DNA of 64,000 nt from Bradyrhizobium guangxiense (GTDB lineage Bacteria > Pseudomonadota > Alphaproteobacteria > Rhizobiales > Xanthobacteraceae). Position numbers and translations under genes: made by a program. The stretch covers positions 3,998,501 through 4,062,500 of the forward strand of contig NZ_CP022219.1 of NCBI RefSeq assembly GCF_004114915.1, in the 5' to 3' direction. This document shows, piece after piece, positions 9,157 to 17,997 of the stretch. The notes under the pieces were generated by a model. The model searched no databases, was not told the DNA's origin, and saw only the letters and a program-made list of their open reading frames with translations. Each line of letters opens with the position of its first letter. The first letter of the stretch is position 1.

Positions 9157-9541
9157 GCGCACCGGCCATCGCGGCTATATCGGAGCCCGGCCGCTGAACG
9201 GCAGCCGCACCCCGCAGCACGTCCAGAACATCGTGATCCGCGATTACGCGCGACGAAAGAACCTGCAATATCTCCTTAGCGCCGCCGAGCACACCATGCC
9301 CGGCAGCTACATGGTGCTCGAGGACATCCTGGACGAGCTGCCGCAGCTGCGCGGCCTGATCCTGTACAGCATCTTCATGCTGCCGCCCGACGAGGCTCGC
9401 CGCCGACAGATCTACGACCGCGTGCTGCGCGAAGGCTGCGACCTCCACGCCGCCGTCGAGGAGATCACGCTGTCGTCGCAGAAGGACATCCAGGCGATCG
9501 AGGATATTCTGCTGGTCAACAAATTCGCGACCATCCTGTGA
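9149..9541 (+). CDS. Sporadic carbohydrate cluster protein, LIC12192-like
   Basis: A 130-aa protein resembling the LIC12192 family, first seen in Leptospira surface-glycan clusters and scattered across distant phyla. It has no recognisable catalytic motif; it opens with GYIGARPLNGSRTPQHVQN, a family-like N-terminus, and is largely helical after that. It overlaps the oxygenase by 8 bp, its constant neighbour in other genomes. Biochemical function is unknown. Confidence 0.75.
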   Translation: MAERTGHRGYIGARPLNGSRTPQHVQNIVIRDYARRKNLQYLLSAAEHTMPGSYMVLEDILDELPQLRGLILYSIFMLPPDEARRRQIYDRVLREGCDLHAAVEEITLSSQKDIQAIEDILLVNKFATIL

Positions 9542-9563
9542 CGATGCCGCGATCCGGTTAACG

Positions 9564-10232
9564 ATGATGGCCGAGATCAACCTGCTCCAACCGATGCACG
9601 CGTCGACCAGGCGGAACTACGTTCAGCGCGTGGTTGAGCACGACAAGGCGGAATCCGCCACGGTGGCACGACAATGGGGGCGCGACTACTGGGACGGCGA
9701 CCGGCGCTACGGCTATGGCGGCTATCGCTATGACGGACGCTGGCGTCCACTCGCCCAGACCCTGATCGATCGCTACGGCATCAAGCCCGGCATGAGCGTG
9801 CTCGACGTCGGCTGCGGCAAAGGCTACCTGCTCTATGAGTTCACCCAGCTCGTCCCCGACCTCGAGATCGCCGGCATCGACATCTCCGAATACGGCGTCG
9901 CCAACGCCAAGGAGGAGGTGCGGCCGCATTTGAAGGTCGGCAGCGCCGTCGAGCTCCCCTACCCCGACCACAGCTTCGATCTCGTGGTGTCACTCGGCGT
10001 GCTGCACAACCTTCCGCTCGAGGACGTGTTCCGCGCGGTGGGCGAGATCGAGCGCGTCGGACGCGGCGCCTCGAAATATCTGATGGTGGAATCCTTCCGC
10101 AACGAGCGCGAGAAGGCCAATCTACTCTACTGGCAGCTCACCTGCCTGAGCTTCCACGGCCCGGAAACCTGGGCGTGGATCTACGACAAATGCGGGTATC
10201 GGGGCGACCATGGCTTCATCTTCTTCGAATGA
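9564..10232 (+). CDS. SAM-dependent methyltransferase (class I)
   Basis: A 222-aa class I methyltransferase with motif I DVGCGKG at residues 81-87, an acidic GIDIS strand end near 116 and the post-motif LVVSLGVLHNL. The N-terminal 60 residues contain a Tyr/Gly-rich stretch. Two ATGs are possible (9564, 9567). It sits between the LIC12192-like gene (22-bp gap) and the cupin (23-bp overlap), so it likely methylates the cluster sugar on O or N. Confidence 0.8.
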   Translation: MMAEINLLQPMHASTRRNYVQRVVEHDKAESATVARQWGRDYWDGDRRYGYGGYRYDGRWRPLAQTLIDRYGIKPGMSVLDVGCGKGYLLYEFTQLVPDLEIAGIDISEYGVANAKEEVRPHLKVGSAVELPYPDHSFDLVVSLGVLHNLPLEDVFRAVGEIERVGRGASKYLMVESFRNEREKANLLYWQLTCLSFHGPETWAWIYDKCGYRGDHGFIFFE

Positions 10233-10788
10233 GGCGGCGGGCCGGCGCCGTCCGACGTCACTGCGTGCGCAGAATCCCGAAGTCTATTATTCGGACGACG
10301 CCGTCGTCACGGCGGACGACGCCACGATCGCGGAACTGAAGCGCATCGCCGCCGGCAATCCGCGCCTGCGCAGCCGGCTGTGCACGCATCCGGATCCCTC
10401 GTCCGGCCTGCACGAGATGCTGATCGTGCATCACCGCGAGGCCTATGTGCGGCCCCACAAGCATTTTGGCAAACCAGAATCGTTTCACCTGATCGAAGGC
10501 ACCGCGCAGGTCGTGATCTTCGAGGACGACGGCCGCATTCGCGACGTGCTCGAGATGGCGCCATACGGCCGGGGCGCCCTCTGCTACTACCGGATGCCGG
10601 AACAGGTCTTTCACTCGATCCTGATCACCTCGGAATGGCTGGTGTTCCACGAGACCACCGCCGGTCCGTTCGATCCCTCACGTACCGCATTTCCCGACTG
10701 GGCGCCTGATGGCAGCGACGCCGCAAAGGTGCAGGACTACGTCGCAAGGATTGGCGCCCTCGCCGCGGCGCATCTGCGGGGACCCTAG
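10210..10788 (+). CDS. WbuC-family cupin-fold metalloprotein
   Basis: A cupin of 192 aa with metal ligands His83 and His85 (RPHKH), Glu90 and a later His135 (VFHSIL). This arrangement and the length match the WbuC group from O-antigen clusters. Its reaction is not established; isomerase, epimerase or metal-binding roles have been suggested for relatives. ATG 10210 overlaps the methyltransferase by 23 bp. It is the last gene of the first tightly packed block; a 265-bp gap follows. Confidence 0.75.
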   Translation: MASSSSNEAAGRRRPTSLRAQNPEVYYSDDAVVTADDATIAELKRIAAGNPRLRSRLCTHPDPSSGLHEMLIVHHREAYVRPHKHFGKPESFHLIEGTAQVVIFEDDGRIRDVLEMAPYGRGALCYYRMPEQVFHSILITSEWLVFHETTAGPFDPSRTAFPDWAPDGSDAAKVQDYVARIGALAAAHLRGP

Positions 10789-10814
10789 CCTCCAAGGCTG
10801 CTGCCGCTCGATTG

Positions 10815-10905
10815 TCACGGCTGCGACAGGTCGAGGACGAACCAGTCGATGAAGGCCTGGGACGAAAGCGTCGCAACAGCACGGCGTGCAATCGTCGCAG
10901 ACGAT
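10815..10905 (-). pseudogene. Possible 3' remnant of a minus-strand gene (LysR-like tail)
   Basis: In the 265-bp gap between the two plus-strand blocks, the minus strand has an open stretch without a start that ends at a TGA (complement of 10815-10817). It reads like a protein C-terminus: ATIARRAVATLSSQAF then IDWFVLDLSQP. This resembles the tail of a LysR-type regulator but is too short to assign. If real, it marks an older gene cut when the glycan genes were assembled. Confidence 0.25.
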
Positions 10906-11053
10906 CGGCAGCATCTTGGCCGATGGCCCCGCGAGGCGTCAGGCCGACAAACTTAAGAATTGTAGCGCGGCCTGTGCCGCAATATCAGCTTCGGCTAGGC
11001 TGGGTACCAGTCAACGATGCTGATTCGTACTACTCCTGCAAAGAGTCAAAGCC

Positions 11054-12271
11054 GTGACCGACCATTGCCGCCTTTGCCATTCGACCAACCTGCGTCCGGT
11101 CATCGACCTCGGGCTGATGCCGATCGCGCATCGGCTTCGGCATAGCCGAAACGAGCAGGAAGAGCGCTATCCGTTCGAGGTGCTGGCCTGCGGCGATTGC
11201 GGCCTGCCTCAGATCGTCAAGCCGATCGATCCCGAAATTCTGTACCGCCAGTTCAACTACAATTTCAGCAGCTGGAAGCCGGAGCCGCATCAGGCGGACG
11301 AACTCGACACCATCGCGAAATTCTCGAAGCATCGATCCGTGTTCGAGATCGGATGCAACGACGGCCTGTTCATGGACAAGCTGCGCGAACGCGGCGCGAA
11401 GATCCTGGTGGGTGTGGAGCCCAACCCCGTCTCGGGCAAGATCGCCCGCGAGCGCGGCATCAAAGTCTATGCCGACATGATCAGCCCGGCGCTGTGTCAC
11501 GACGCAGTCGCTGAGGCCGGCAAGTTCGACCTCGTCGTCTCGCGCCAGGTGCTGGAGCACATTGTCGATTTCGAAAACTTCTTCGACTGCGTCAAGATCG
11601 CGCTCAGCGACGAGGGGCTGCTGTTCATCGACGTGCCGGATTTCGCGCCCGGCTCGACGGCCGGCGACCTCTCCGTCCTCTGGGAAGAGCACGTCAGCTA
11701 TTTCACCGAGCCGACCCTGCTCGCCCTGCTGGCGCGCCATGGCTTCGAGGCGGTCTCCGTGAAGAAATACAATTTCAGCGGCGGCAGCCTCGCGATCGCA
11801 GCCCGCCGCGCCAAGGGCGACGTGACGCCACCGCCTGAACCATCCGGCGTCGGCGAGAAATTCGGTCAGCGCGCAAGAGAGTACGGCGCGCGTCTCCGCC
11901 CGCTTCTCGCGAACGCCCGCGCCGGCGGCGCCGAGATCGCCATCTACGGCGCCGGCTGCCGCGCCTGCACCTTCACCAACGCCCACGAGCTGGCGGACCT
12001 CGTCGACCTCTCGGTCGACGATCAGAAAGAGCGTCAGGGGCTGTTCCTGCCCGGCACCGGCATCCCGATCCGTTCGCCCGAGGACCTCGCCGGCAAGTCG
12101 GAGCCGCTCGTGTGCCTTCTCGCCGTGAACGAGGAGAACGAAGCAAAGGTCAGCAGTCGGCTGCGGGAAAATGTGAAACGTCCGCTGCACATCGTGTCGA
12201 TCTTCGCGCCCTCCGACATCTGGAGCGAGCTCGATCGTCTCGAGGCGGCGCTAAGGTCGCGGCATGGCTGA
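11054..12271 (+). CDS. Zinc-binding SAM methyltransferase (sugar C-methyltransferase type)
   Basis: A 405-aa protein with the three-part layout of NDP-sugar C-methyltransferases. An N-terminal zinc site uses Cys5/Cys8 and Cys46/Cys49, the SAM domain has EIGCNDG at 98-104, and a C-terminal domain carries IYGAGCRACTF. Known members add a methyl group to C3 of keto-sugars. The start is GTG 11054. The end overlaps the next methyltransferase by 8 bp. C-methylation of the cluster sugar is inferred. Confidence 0.82.
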   Translation: MTDHCRLCHSTNLRPVIDLGLMPIAHRLRHSRNEQEERYPFEVLACGDCGLPQIVKPIDPEILYRQFNYNFSSWKPEPHQADELDTIAKFSKHRSVFEIGCNDGLFMDKLRERGAKILVGVEPNPVSGKIARERGIKVYADMISPALCHDAVAEAGKFDLVVSRQVLEHIVDFENFFDCVKIALSDEGLLFIDVPDFAPGSTAGDLSVLWEEHVSYFTEPTLLALLARHGFEAVSVKKYNFSGGSLAIAARRAKGDVTPPPEPSGVGEKFGQRAREYGARLRPLLANARAGGAEIAIYGAGCRACTFTNAHELADLVDLSVDDQKERQGLFLPGTGIPIRSPEDLAGKSEPLVCLLAVNEENEAKVSSRLRENVKRPLHIVSIFAPSDIWSELDRLEAALRSRHG

Positions 12272-13469
12272 GGACAAGCTCTTCAACTATTACGAACGTC
12301 AGGACGTCCTGCCGACGTTCGGAAATTTCAAGTCGCCCGCCGAGCTCGACGCCTACGCCAGCCAGCGGCGCGAACTGTTCGCGGACAAGCTGGCGCTGCC
12401 GCCGCGGCTGTTCGGCAATGCCGAGGTGCTCGAGGTCGGTCCCGATTCCGGCGAGAATGCGCTGGTGTTTGCCGGCTGGGGGGCGAACATGACGCTGGCC
12501 GAGCCGAACCGGCATGCCCATCCGAAGATCGAGGCCTACTTCGCGCATTTCGGCCTGACCGAACGTCTCCGCACGCTCGCACTGGCCGACGTCGAGGGTT
12601 TCCGCAGCGATCGCCGTTTCGACATCATCGATGCCGAGGGCTTCATCTACACCGTGCAGCCAAGCGAAAAATGGCTCGGCATCTTCCACCGCCTGCTCAA
12701 TCCCGACGGTTACGCCGTCGTGTCTTATTATGAGCGCTATGGCGGCTTCTTCGAGCTCGCGCTCAAGGCGATCCATGCGGCCGGCAAGGCATTGACCGGT
12801 CACGCCGCGCTGGAGACGGCGAAGATGCTGTTCGAGGCGAAGTGGAACAGCATCCCGCATACCCGCAGCTTCGAATCCTGGCTGATGGACGTGCTGGAAA
12901 ATCCGTTCGTCCGGCGCCGCTACTTCCTCGATGCCACCGCCTTGTGCACGGCGGCGCACGAACAGGGCTTCGACATTCATTCGGCCTGGCCGCCCTACCG
13001 CGACAGCCTGGACATCTACTGGCACAAGAAAGTCCTGTCCGGTGACGACAAGCTGCGTTGTGTGGCACGCCATCTCGACCGCAGCCGCCTCAGCTTCCTC
13101 GGCGGACGAAAGCTCTATCTGGTCGGCAAGGCCGATGCCGTGCAGGCGATCTCGGCATCGATCGAGGCGCTGGTTCTCGACGTCGATGCGACGATCGACG
13201 ATCCCTTCGGCGAGAGATTGCCGCGCGTGGTCGCGGGTCTTGCGTCCCTGCGCGAGACGATCCGGACGGCAGACGTTCTCGCCGACGATGCGGCCGACGT
13301 CGAAGCCATCATTGCGACGCTCGACAGCTTCCATCGCATCTTCGGCGCGATCGGGCGACGGGATGCGTCCGCGGTCACCGCCCTCACCCAGTCAGACCCG
13401 GCGTTCATCAACACCTGGGGTCAACCGGCGCATTTCCTCGTCGTCCGGAAGCGCCTCGAGGGATCGTAG
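12264..13469 (+). CDS. Class I SAM-dependent methyltransferase
   Basis: A 401-aa protein with a SAM-binding motif I EVGPDSGENAL near residue 57 and an acidic strand-2 end (AEPNRHAH) about 25 residues later. The rest (about 200-400) has no motif I can name and may bind substrate. It overlaps the zinc-type methyltransferase by 8 bp and is followed 3 bp later by the oxidoreductase, so the three form a second packed block of the glycan operon. Confidence 0.72.
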   Translation: MAEDKLFNYYERQDVLPTFGNFKSPAELDAYASQRRELFADKLALPPRLFGNAEVLEVGPDSGENALVFAGWGANMTLAEPNRHAHPKIEAYFAHFGLTERLRTLALADVEGFRSDRRFDIIDAEGFIYTVQPSEKWLGIFHRLLNPDGYAVVSYYERYGGFFELALKAIHAAGKALTGHAALETAKMLFEAKWNSIPHTRSFESWLMDVLENPFVRRRYFLDATALCTAAHEQGFDIHSAWPPYRDSLDIYWHKKVLSGDDKLRCVARHLDRSRLSFLGGRKLYLVGKADAVQAISASIEALVLDVDATIDDPFGERLPRVVAGLASLRETIRTADVLADDAADVEAIIATLDSFHRIFGAIGRRDASAVTALTQSDPAFINTWGQPAHFLVVRKRLEGS

Positions 13470-13472
13470 CCA

Positions 13473-14507
13473 GTGAAGCCAGGCATTGGCATCATCGGAA
13501 CGGGGATGGTCGGCCAGATGTGCCACCTCGCCAATTTCGCTGCCAATCCCGCTTGCCGCGTCGTCGCGATCGCCGATCTCCGGCCTGATCTGGCGGCCGC
13601 CGCCGCGCAGAAATTCGGCATCTCGCGCGTCTACGGCACGCACCGGGAGCTGCTGGCGGATAGCGAGGTGGCCGCCGTCGTCGTCGTGACGAAGCGTCGG
13701 GCCACGGGCCCGATCGTCCTGGACGCGTTGCACAGCGGCCGGCACGTGCTGTCGGAAAAGCCGATGGCCTACACCACCGCTCAGGCCATCTCGCTGGTCG
13801 AAGCCGCGCGGCAGCAAAACCTCGTCTACAGCATCGGTTACATGAAGCGTCACGATGCCGGTGTGGCGCGGGCGCTGCAGGTGCTGATGCGCTTGCGCAA
13901 CGACCGGTCGCTCGGACGCATCGTCCGGGCAAGGGGCTGGTGCTTCGGCGGCGACACCGGCCGGTCGCAGGACAATTTCGTGATGACCGGCGAAGCACGG
14001 CCGGACGGACTCGAGCTCTGGCAGGATGGCCCCGACTGGATGCCGCGCGATTTGCGTCCCGGCTACGACAATTTTCTGAACGTCTTCAGCCATATCATCA
14101 ACCTAGTGCGCTACCTGCTCGGACGCTCGCCAACGGTCGCCGAAAGCGCGATCGAGACGTCGGGAGCCGGGCGCCTCACGCTCGACTTCGACGGCATGCC
14201 CTGCACGTTGAATCTCGTGAACGGATCAGAGGGAGCCTGGCGCGAAGGACTGACGATCGATTTCGAGCGCGGCGCGGTGACCCTGGAGTTGCCGCCGCCT
14301 TTTGCCGAGCAAGAGGCGGACGTCATCGTCGATCACGATGGTCAAAGCACGCGGCTGACGGGCGAAAGGAGCTGGGCATTTCGGCGTCAGGCCGACGCCT
14401 TCGTGTCCGAAATCGCCGCACGAGGCAGGCCCTTGGCTTCCGGCGAGGATTCGGTGACCGATATCGCGCTCGCGGAGACCGTTTGGAAACGGCTGGCTGG
14501 CCGCTAG
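13473..14507 (+). CDS. Gfo/Idh/MocA-family oxidoreductase
   Basis: A 344-aa NAD(P)-dependent oxidoreductase with the Rossmann motif GIIGTGMVGQ at the N-terminus and the family EKP motif (LSEKPMAYT) near residue 95. It would oxidise or reduce a sugar hydroxyl/keto group, for example making the 3-keto form used by an aminotransferase. Start GTG 13473. It is the last gene of the glycan locus; the next element is tRNA-Trp on the other strand. Confidence 0.85.
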   Translation: MKPGIGIIGTGMVGQMCHLANFAANPACRVVAIADLRPDLAAAAAQKFGISRVYGTHRELLADSEVAAVVVVTKRRATGPIVLDALHSGRHVLSEKPMAYTTAQAISLVEAARQQNLVYSIGYMKRHDAGVARALQVLMRLRNDRSLGRIVRARGWCFGGDTGRSQDNFVMTGEARPDGLELWQDGPDWMPRDLRPGYDNFLNVFSHIINLVRYLLGRSPTVAESAIETSGAGRLTLDFDGMPCTLNLVNGSEGAWREGLTIDFERGAVTLELPPPFAEQEADVIVDHDGQSTRLTGERSWAFRRQADAFVSEIAARGRPLASGEDSVTDIALAETVWKRLAGR

Positions 14508-14660
14508 GCGCGGGACCCTTGCTGATGGCTGTGAGCCCGAAGGCGCGACTGAAAGGATTCCCGCGGACGCCCTTGGCAAAAGGGCTGGCGCTTGGCGGAT
14601 CGCCCCGTGAGACACGGTGTTCCTACCCTGCCAGAACTTGATCTAAGCGCTTGATTTTGC

Positions 14661-14736
14661 TGGCAGGAGTGGCAGGGCTCGAACCTGCGACCCCCGGTTT
14701 TGGAGACCGGTGCTCTACCAATTGAGCTACACTCCT
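14661..14736 (-). tRNA. tRNA-Trp (CCA anticodon)
   Basis: A complete cloverleaf on the minus strand. Acceptor AGGAGTG pairs with CACTCCT, the D-loop reads AGCTCAATTGGTAGAGC, the anticodon loop CTCCAAAA gives CCA, and the T-loop is GGTTCGAGCC. Discriminator G and a templated CCA close the 3' end. Its 3' end points toward the glycan cluster. The secE gene that follows tRNA-Trp in many alphaproteobacteria is not present downstream. Confidence 0.97.
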
Positions 14737-14886
14737 ACAGACCCTGCGTCGCCTTAGGATCAGGGGCGCTTTCAAGCACAGAGAGCGGCCGGATTGCAAG
14801 GGTGAACCGCGCCGTGTTCGCTTGTTTGTAGCGAGGTTTCTGGGCCACAGTCGTCGCCTGACAATGAAGAACAATTGGGAGCACCC

Positions 14887-16122
14887 ATGACCGCCACAGC
14901 GACTGCTACAGCCGGCACACAGACCACGATCGCGCCGTACACCCCGCCCTTGCCGGAGGCCCGCCCGGAGACGCTCGGGCTGTCGCGCCCCCGCCTCCAG
15001 GCGATGTCGGACGCTTTCAGGCGGGAGATCGACAAGGGAACCGTTCCCGGAGTCACCGTGCTGGTGGCGCGACGTGGCCAGATCGGCTGGTTCGAGACGC
15101 TCGGACAGCAGAGCCCGATGGCCGCCGCGCCGATGGCGCGCGATTCGATCTTCCGGATCTTCTCGATGACCAAGCCGATCGTCTCGGTCGCCGTCATGGC
15201 GCTGGTCGAGGACGGCCGCCTCCTGCTCAGCGACCCCGTCGCCAAGTTCATCCCGGAATTTGCGAGCCAGCAGGTCGGCATCGTCAAGGACGGCAAGCTG
15301 GAACTGGTGCCGCCGGCGCGGCCGATGACCGTGCAGGACCTGCTTCGCCACACTTCGGGCCTTACCTACGAGCACCAGGGCGATGGCCCCGTGCACAAGC
15401 TCTACCAGGAGTCCCGCGTCCGCAGCCGTAAAATCAGCAACGCCGAGCACGCCGCACTGGTGGCGAGCTTTCCGCTGGTCTGCCAGCCCGGTGCGGAGTT
15501 CAACTACAGCCGCTCCACCGACATCCTCGGTCGCATCATCGAGGTCGTCAGCGGCAAATCGCTCGGCACATTCCTGACCGAGCGCGTGCTCGGCCCGCTC
15601 CAGATGGCCGAGACCGGGTTCTCGACGTCCGAGGCCAATGCCGACCGGCTCGCCGAGCCGTTCGCGGCCGATCCCTGGACCGGCGACAAGGTCGCGCTGT
15701 TCAACATGCTCGAGCAGCCGGTCATGGAGTCCGGCGGCGGCGGCCTGGTCTCGACCACGATGGACTATGCCCGCTTCTGCCTGATGCTGCGCAATGGCGG
15801 CACGCTCGACGGCAACAGGATCATCGGCCGCAAGACGCTTGAGCTGATGGCGTCCGATCACCTCGGACCGCACGTGCAGACCAACGGCACCCTGCTCTCT
15901 CCCGGCCACGGCTTCGGTCTCGGCTTCGCCGTGCGCCGCGAGGCCGGCATCGCGCCCTTCCCCGGCAGCGTCGGCCAGTATTTCTGGAGCGGCATTGCGG
16001 GCACGTTCTTCTGGATCGACCCGAAGGAGGATCTGTTCACGGTATTCATGACGCAGGGACCGGGACAACGCGACTACACCCGGACCTTGGTGCGGGATCT
16101 GGTTTACGCGGCGGTGGAGTGA
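14887..16122 (+). CDS. Serine hydrolase, beta-lactamase class C fold
   Basis: A 411-aa class C beta-lactamase-fold enzyme, more likely an esterase than a resistance enzyme. The nucleophile motif is Ser93-Met-Thr-Lys96, and FNYSRSTD near 205 gives the Tyr of the second motif. No signal peptide is visible, which favours a cytoplasmic EstB-like esterase. ATG 14887 has GGGAG just upstream and is preferred over TTG 14875. It stands alone, with tRNA-Trp before it and a palindromic repeat after it. Confidence 0.82.
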   Translation: MTATATATAGTQTTIAPYTPPLPEARPETLGLSRPRLQAMSDAFRREIDKGTVPGVTVLVARRGQIGWFETLGQQSPMAAAPMARDSIFRIFSMTKPIVSVAVMALVEDGRLLLSDPVAKFIPEFASQQVGIVKDGKLELVPPARPMTVQDLLRHTSGLTYEHQGDGPVHKLYQESRVRSRKISNAEHAALVASFPLVCQPGAEFNYSRSTDILGRIIEVVSGKSLGTFLTERVLGPLQMAETGFSTSEANADRLAEPFAADPWTGDKVALFNMLEQPVMESGGGGLVSTTMDYARFCLMLRNGGTLDGNRIIGRKTLELMASDHLGPHVQTNGTLLSPGHGFGLGFAVRREAGIAPFPGSVGQYFWSGIAGTFFWIDPKEDLFTVFMTQGPGQRDYTRTLVRDLVYAAVE

Positions 16123-16160
16123 CTCTGCGCTAACGCGCGACGCCGCATCTCCCCGCTCAT

Positions 16161-16262
16161 TGTCATGCCCGGCTTGCCCGGGCATCCAGTCCCCCGCGGC
16201 GGCAGTTCTCACGCAACTTCCGCCGCGGCGTACTGGGTCGCCCGCCTTCGCGGGCGATGACG
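16161..16262. repeat. Palindromic intergenic repeat, type A
   Basis: The element begins TGTCATGCCCGG and ends GGGCGATGACGG. It contains two inner hairpins (CCCGGCTTGCCCGGG and CGCCCGCCTTCGCGGGCG). It lies between convergent genes and could act as a terminator-like hairpin. The same design recurs at 21412-21514. Confidence 0.8.
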
Positions 16263-16274
16263 GCTGTTGTTATC

Positions 16275-17042
16275 TCAACTGATCGTCGCGCCGCCGTCGA
16301 TCACCATGGTCTGGCCGGTCATGAAGTCGCCAGCTTTCGAGCCCAGGAACACGGCAGCGCCTGCGATCTCGTCGGGAATGCCGATGCGCAAGAGCGGCGA
16401 GCGCGAGGTCGAGGCCTTCAGGTTCTCCGGATTGTCCCACAGCGCCTTGGCGAAATCGGTCTTGATCAGGCCCGGCGCGATACAGTTCACGCGGATGTTG
16501 TGCTTGCCGTATTCGCAGGCGAGGTTGCGCGCGAGCTGCATGTCGGCGGCCTTCGAGATCGCGTAGGCGCCGAGGATGGTCGATCCCTTGAGGCCGCCGA
16601 TCGAGGACACGATGATGATCGAGCCGTCCTTGCGCTCGATCATCTGCGGCACCACCATCGAGATCAGCCAATTGTTGGCGACGATGTTGTTATCCAGAAT
16701 CTTCCTGAACTGATCGTCGGAGATGCCGGCGAGCGGACCGTAATACGGATTCGAGGCGGCGTTGCAGACCAGCACGTCGATCTTGCCGAAGGCGCGGTTG
16801 CTCTCGTCGACGAGGTTTTGCAGGTTCTCTTTTGACGAGATGTTGGCGGCGACCGCGACCGCGCTGCCCTTGCCGAACTTGTCGTTGATGCCTTTCGCCA
16901 CCTGCTCGCAGACGTCGGCCTTGCGCGAGGAGATCACCACCTTGGCGCCGTGCTCGGCCATGCGCTCGGCGATCGCAAGCCCGATGCCGCGCGTCGAACC
17001 GGTGATGACGGCGACTTTTCCCTTCATGTCGAACAAGGTCAT
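16275..17042 (-). CDS. SDR family oxidoreductase
   Basis: A 255-aa classical short-chain dehydrogenase. The cofactor motif is TGSTRGIG near residue 14, the catalytic set is Ser in SSIGG and Tyr-x3-Lys in YAISKAA, and the C-terminus reads GQTMVIDGGATIS. ATG 17042 follows GGGAGAGAC. Upstream in-frame codons to 17159 run through a palindromic repeat and are not coding. The substrate is unknown. Confidence 0.88.
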   Translation of the reverse strand: MTLFDMKGKVAVITGSTRGIGLAIAERMAEHGAKVVISSRKADVCEQVAKGINDKFGKGSAVAVAANISSKENLQNLVDESNRAFGKIDVLVCNAASNPYYGPLAGISDDQFRKILDNNIVANNWLISMVVPQMIERKDGSIIIVSSIGGLKGSTILGAYAISKAADMQLARNLACEYGKHNIRVNCIAPGLIKTDFAKALWDNPENLKASTSRSPLLRIGIPDEIAGAAVFLGSKAGDFMTGQTMVIDGGATIS

Positions 17043-17075
17043 GTGTCTCTCCCAGATTTTGATTTTCGAAGGCGA

Positions 17076-17158
17076 TGTCATTCCGGGACGGTCCGTTAGG
17101 ACCGGACCCGGAATATCGAGATTCCGGGTTCGATGCTTTGCATCGCCCCGGAATGACA
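17076..17158. repeat. Palindromic intergenic repeat, type B
   Basis: It begins TGTCATTCCGGG and ends CCCCGGAATGACA, so the outer 10-11 bases pair, with an inner GATTCCGGGTTCG segment. It lies between two minus-strand genes, downstream of the histidine phosphatase and upstream of the SDR start. A related copy is at 24228-24319. Confidence 0.8.
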
Positions 17159-17165
17159 ATTTAGA

Positions 17166-17864
17166 TCACGCGAGCTTCTTGACTTCCGGCCCCGCCAGCT
17201 GGTGCATCGCCGCGTGCGCTGGATCCGCGATCCAGGGCTGCTGGTTCACCATCGGCAACCGCCAGACCGTACGCTCGGGACTTGCGAAATAATCGAGCCG
17301 CGTCACCGAGCAATTGTCGATGTCGAACGACAACCCGCGCTCCGGCTGGCTGTCGAGCGCAAGTCCCAACGCCGCCTTGATCGTGCCGCCATGTGCGACC
17401 GCGATGATGTCTTGCCCGGCCGCCTCAACGTTGATGCGCTCGATGGTGCGGCGGGTGCGGTTGTAGAGATCCATGAAACTCTCGCCGCCGGGCGCAGGCT
17501 CGTTGATGTCCGCGAACCAGCTCGCGCCGACGGGGCGGCTGGCGATGAACTGGGCGCGGTTCATGCCCTGCCAGCGGCCGAGATTCTGCTCGGCGAGGTC
17601 CGCCTCCCACTTCATCGACGCAGGCCGCGGAAAGCCGGCTTCCCAGATCGCTTCCGCGGTCTGATGCGTGCGCATCAGATTGCTCGCATACCAGATGGCA
17701 GTGCGTGGCAGCACCTTGGCAACGGCGTTGAACACATAGGTATCGCTGGTGTCGCAGGCGATATCGCTCTGACCGTAGATGTTGCCGCCATCGTTGCGCA
17801 CCGGCGCGTGGCGGACCCACCACCACCGCGTGACCACCACATTGGGCCTGTCTACACCTGCCAT
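17166..17864 (-). CDS. Histidine phosphatase family protein
   Basis: A 232-aa branch-1 histidine phosphatase (phosphoglycerate-mutase fold). The phospho-accepting His is in VRHAPV near residue 18 (RHG motif with Ala) and the second catalytic His is in AVAHGGT near 160. ATG 17864 (MAGVDRP) is chosen. The longer reading frame to 18437 is antisense to the SDR gene. Substrate cannot be deduced; sugar phosphates and cobalamin precursors are typical. Confidence 0.82.
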   Translation of the reverse strand: MAGVDRPNVVVTRWWWVRHAPVRNDGGNIYGQSDIACDTSDTYVFNAVAKVLPRTAIWYASNLMRTHQTAEAIWEAGFPRPASMKWEADLAEQNLGRWQGMNRAQFIASRPVGASWFADINEPAPGGESFMDLYNRTRRTIERINVEAAGQDIIAVAHGGTIKAALGLALDSQPERGLSFDIDNCSVTRLDYFASPERTVWRLPMVNQQPWIADPAHAAMHQLAGPEVKKLA

Positions 17865-17997
17865 CGAAACCCTTCCATCCCGTCTGATGTCGCTGTACGT
17901 CAGTAGGCAACGTGTCTCAAGACACTTTACCGTTTGAAATCTTGTTTGAAATTCCGTCGCGCGGCAAGCGTCGCGCGAGCACCCAAGGGAGAAACGC

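Noticed and set aside
14511..14660. Search for secE after tRNA-Trp
   Set aside because: No SecE-like frame on the minus strand; the short plus-strand frame beginning MAVSP is not SecE and has no membrane segment.
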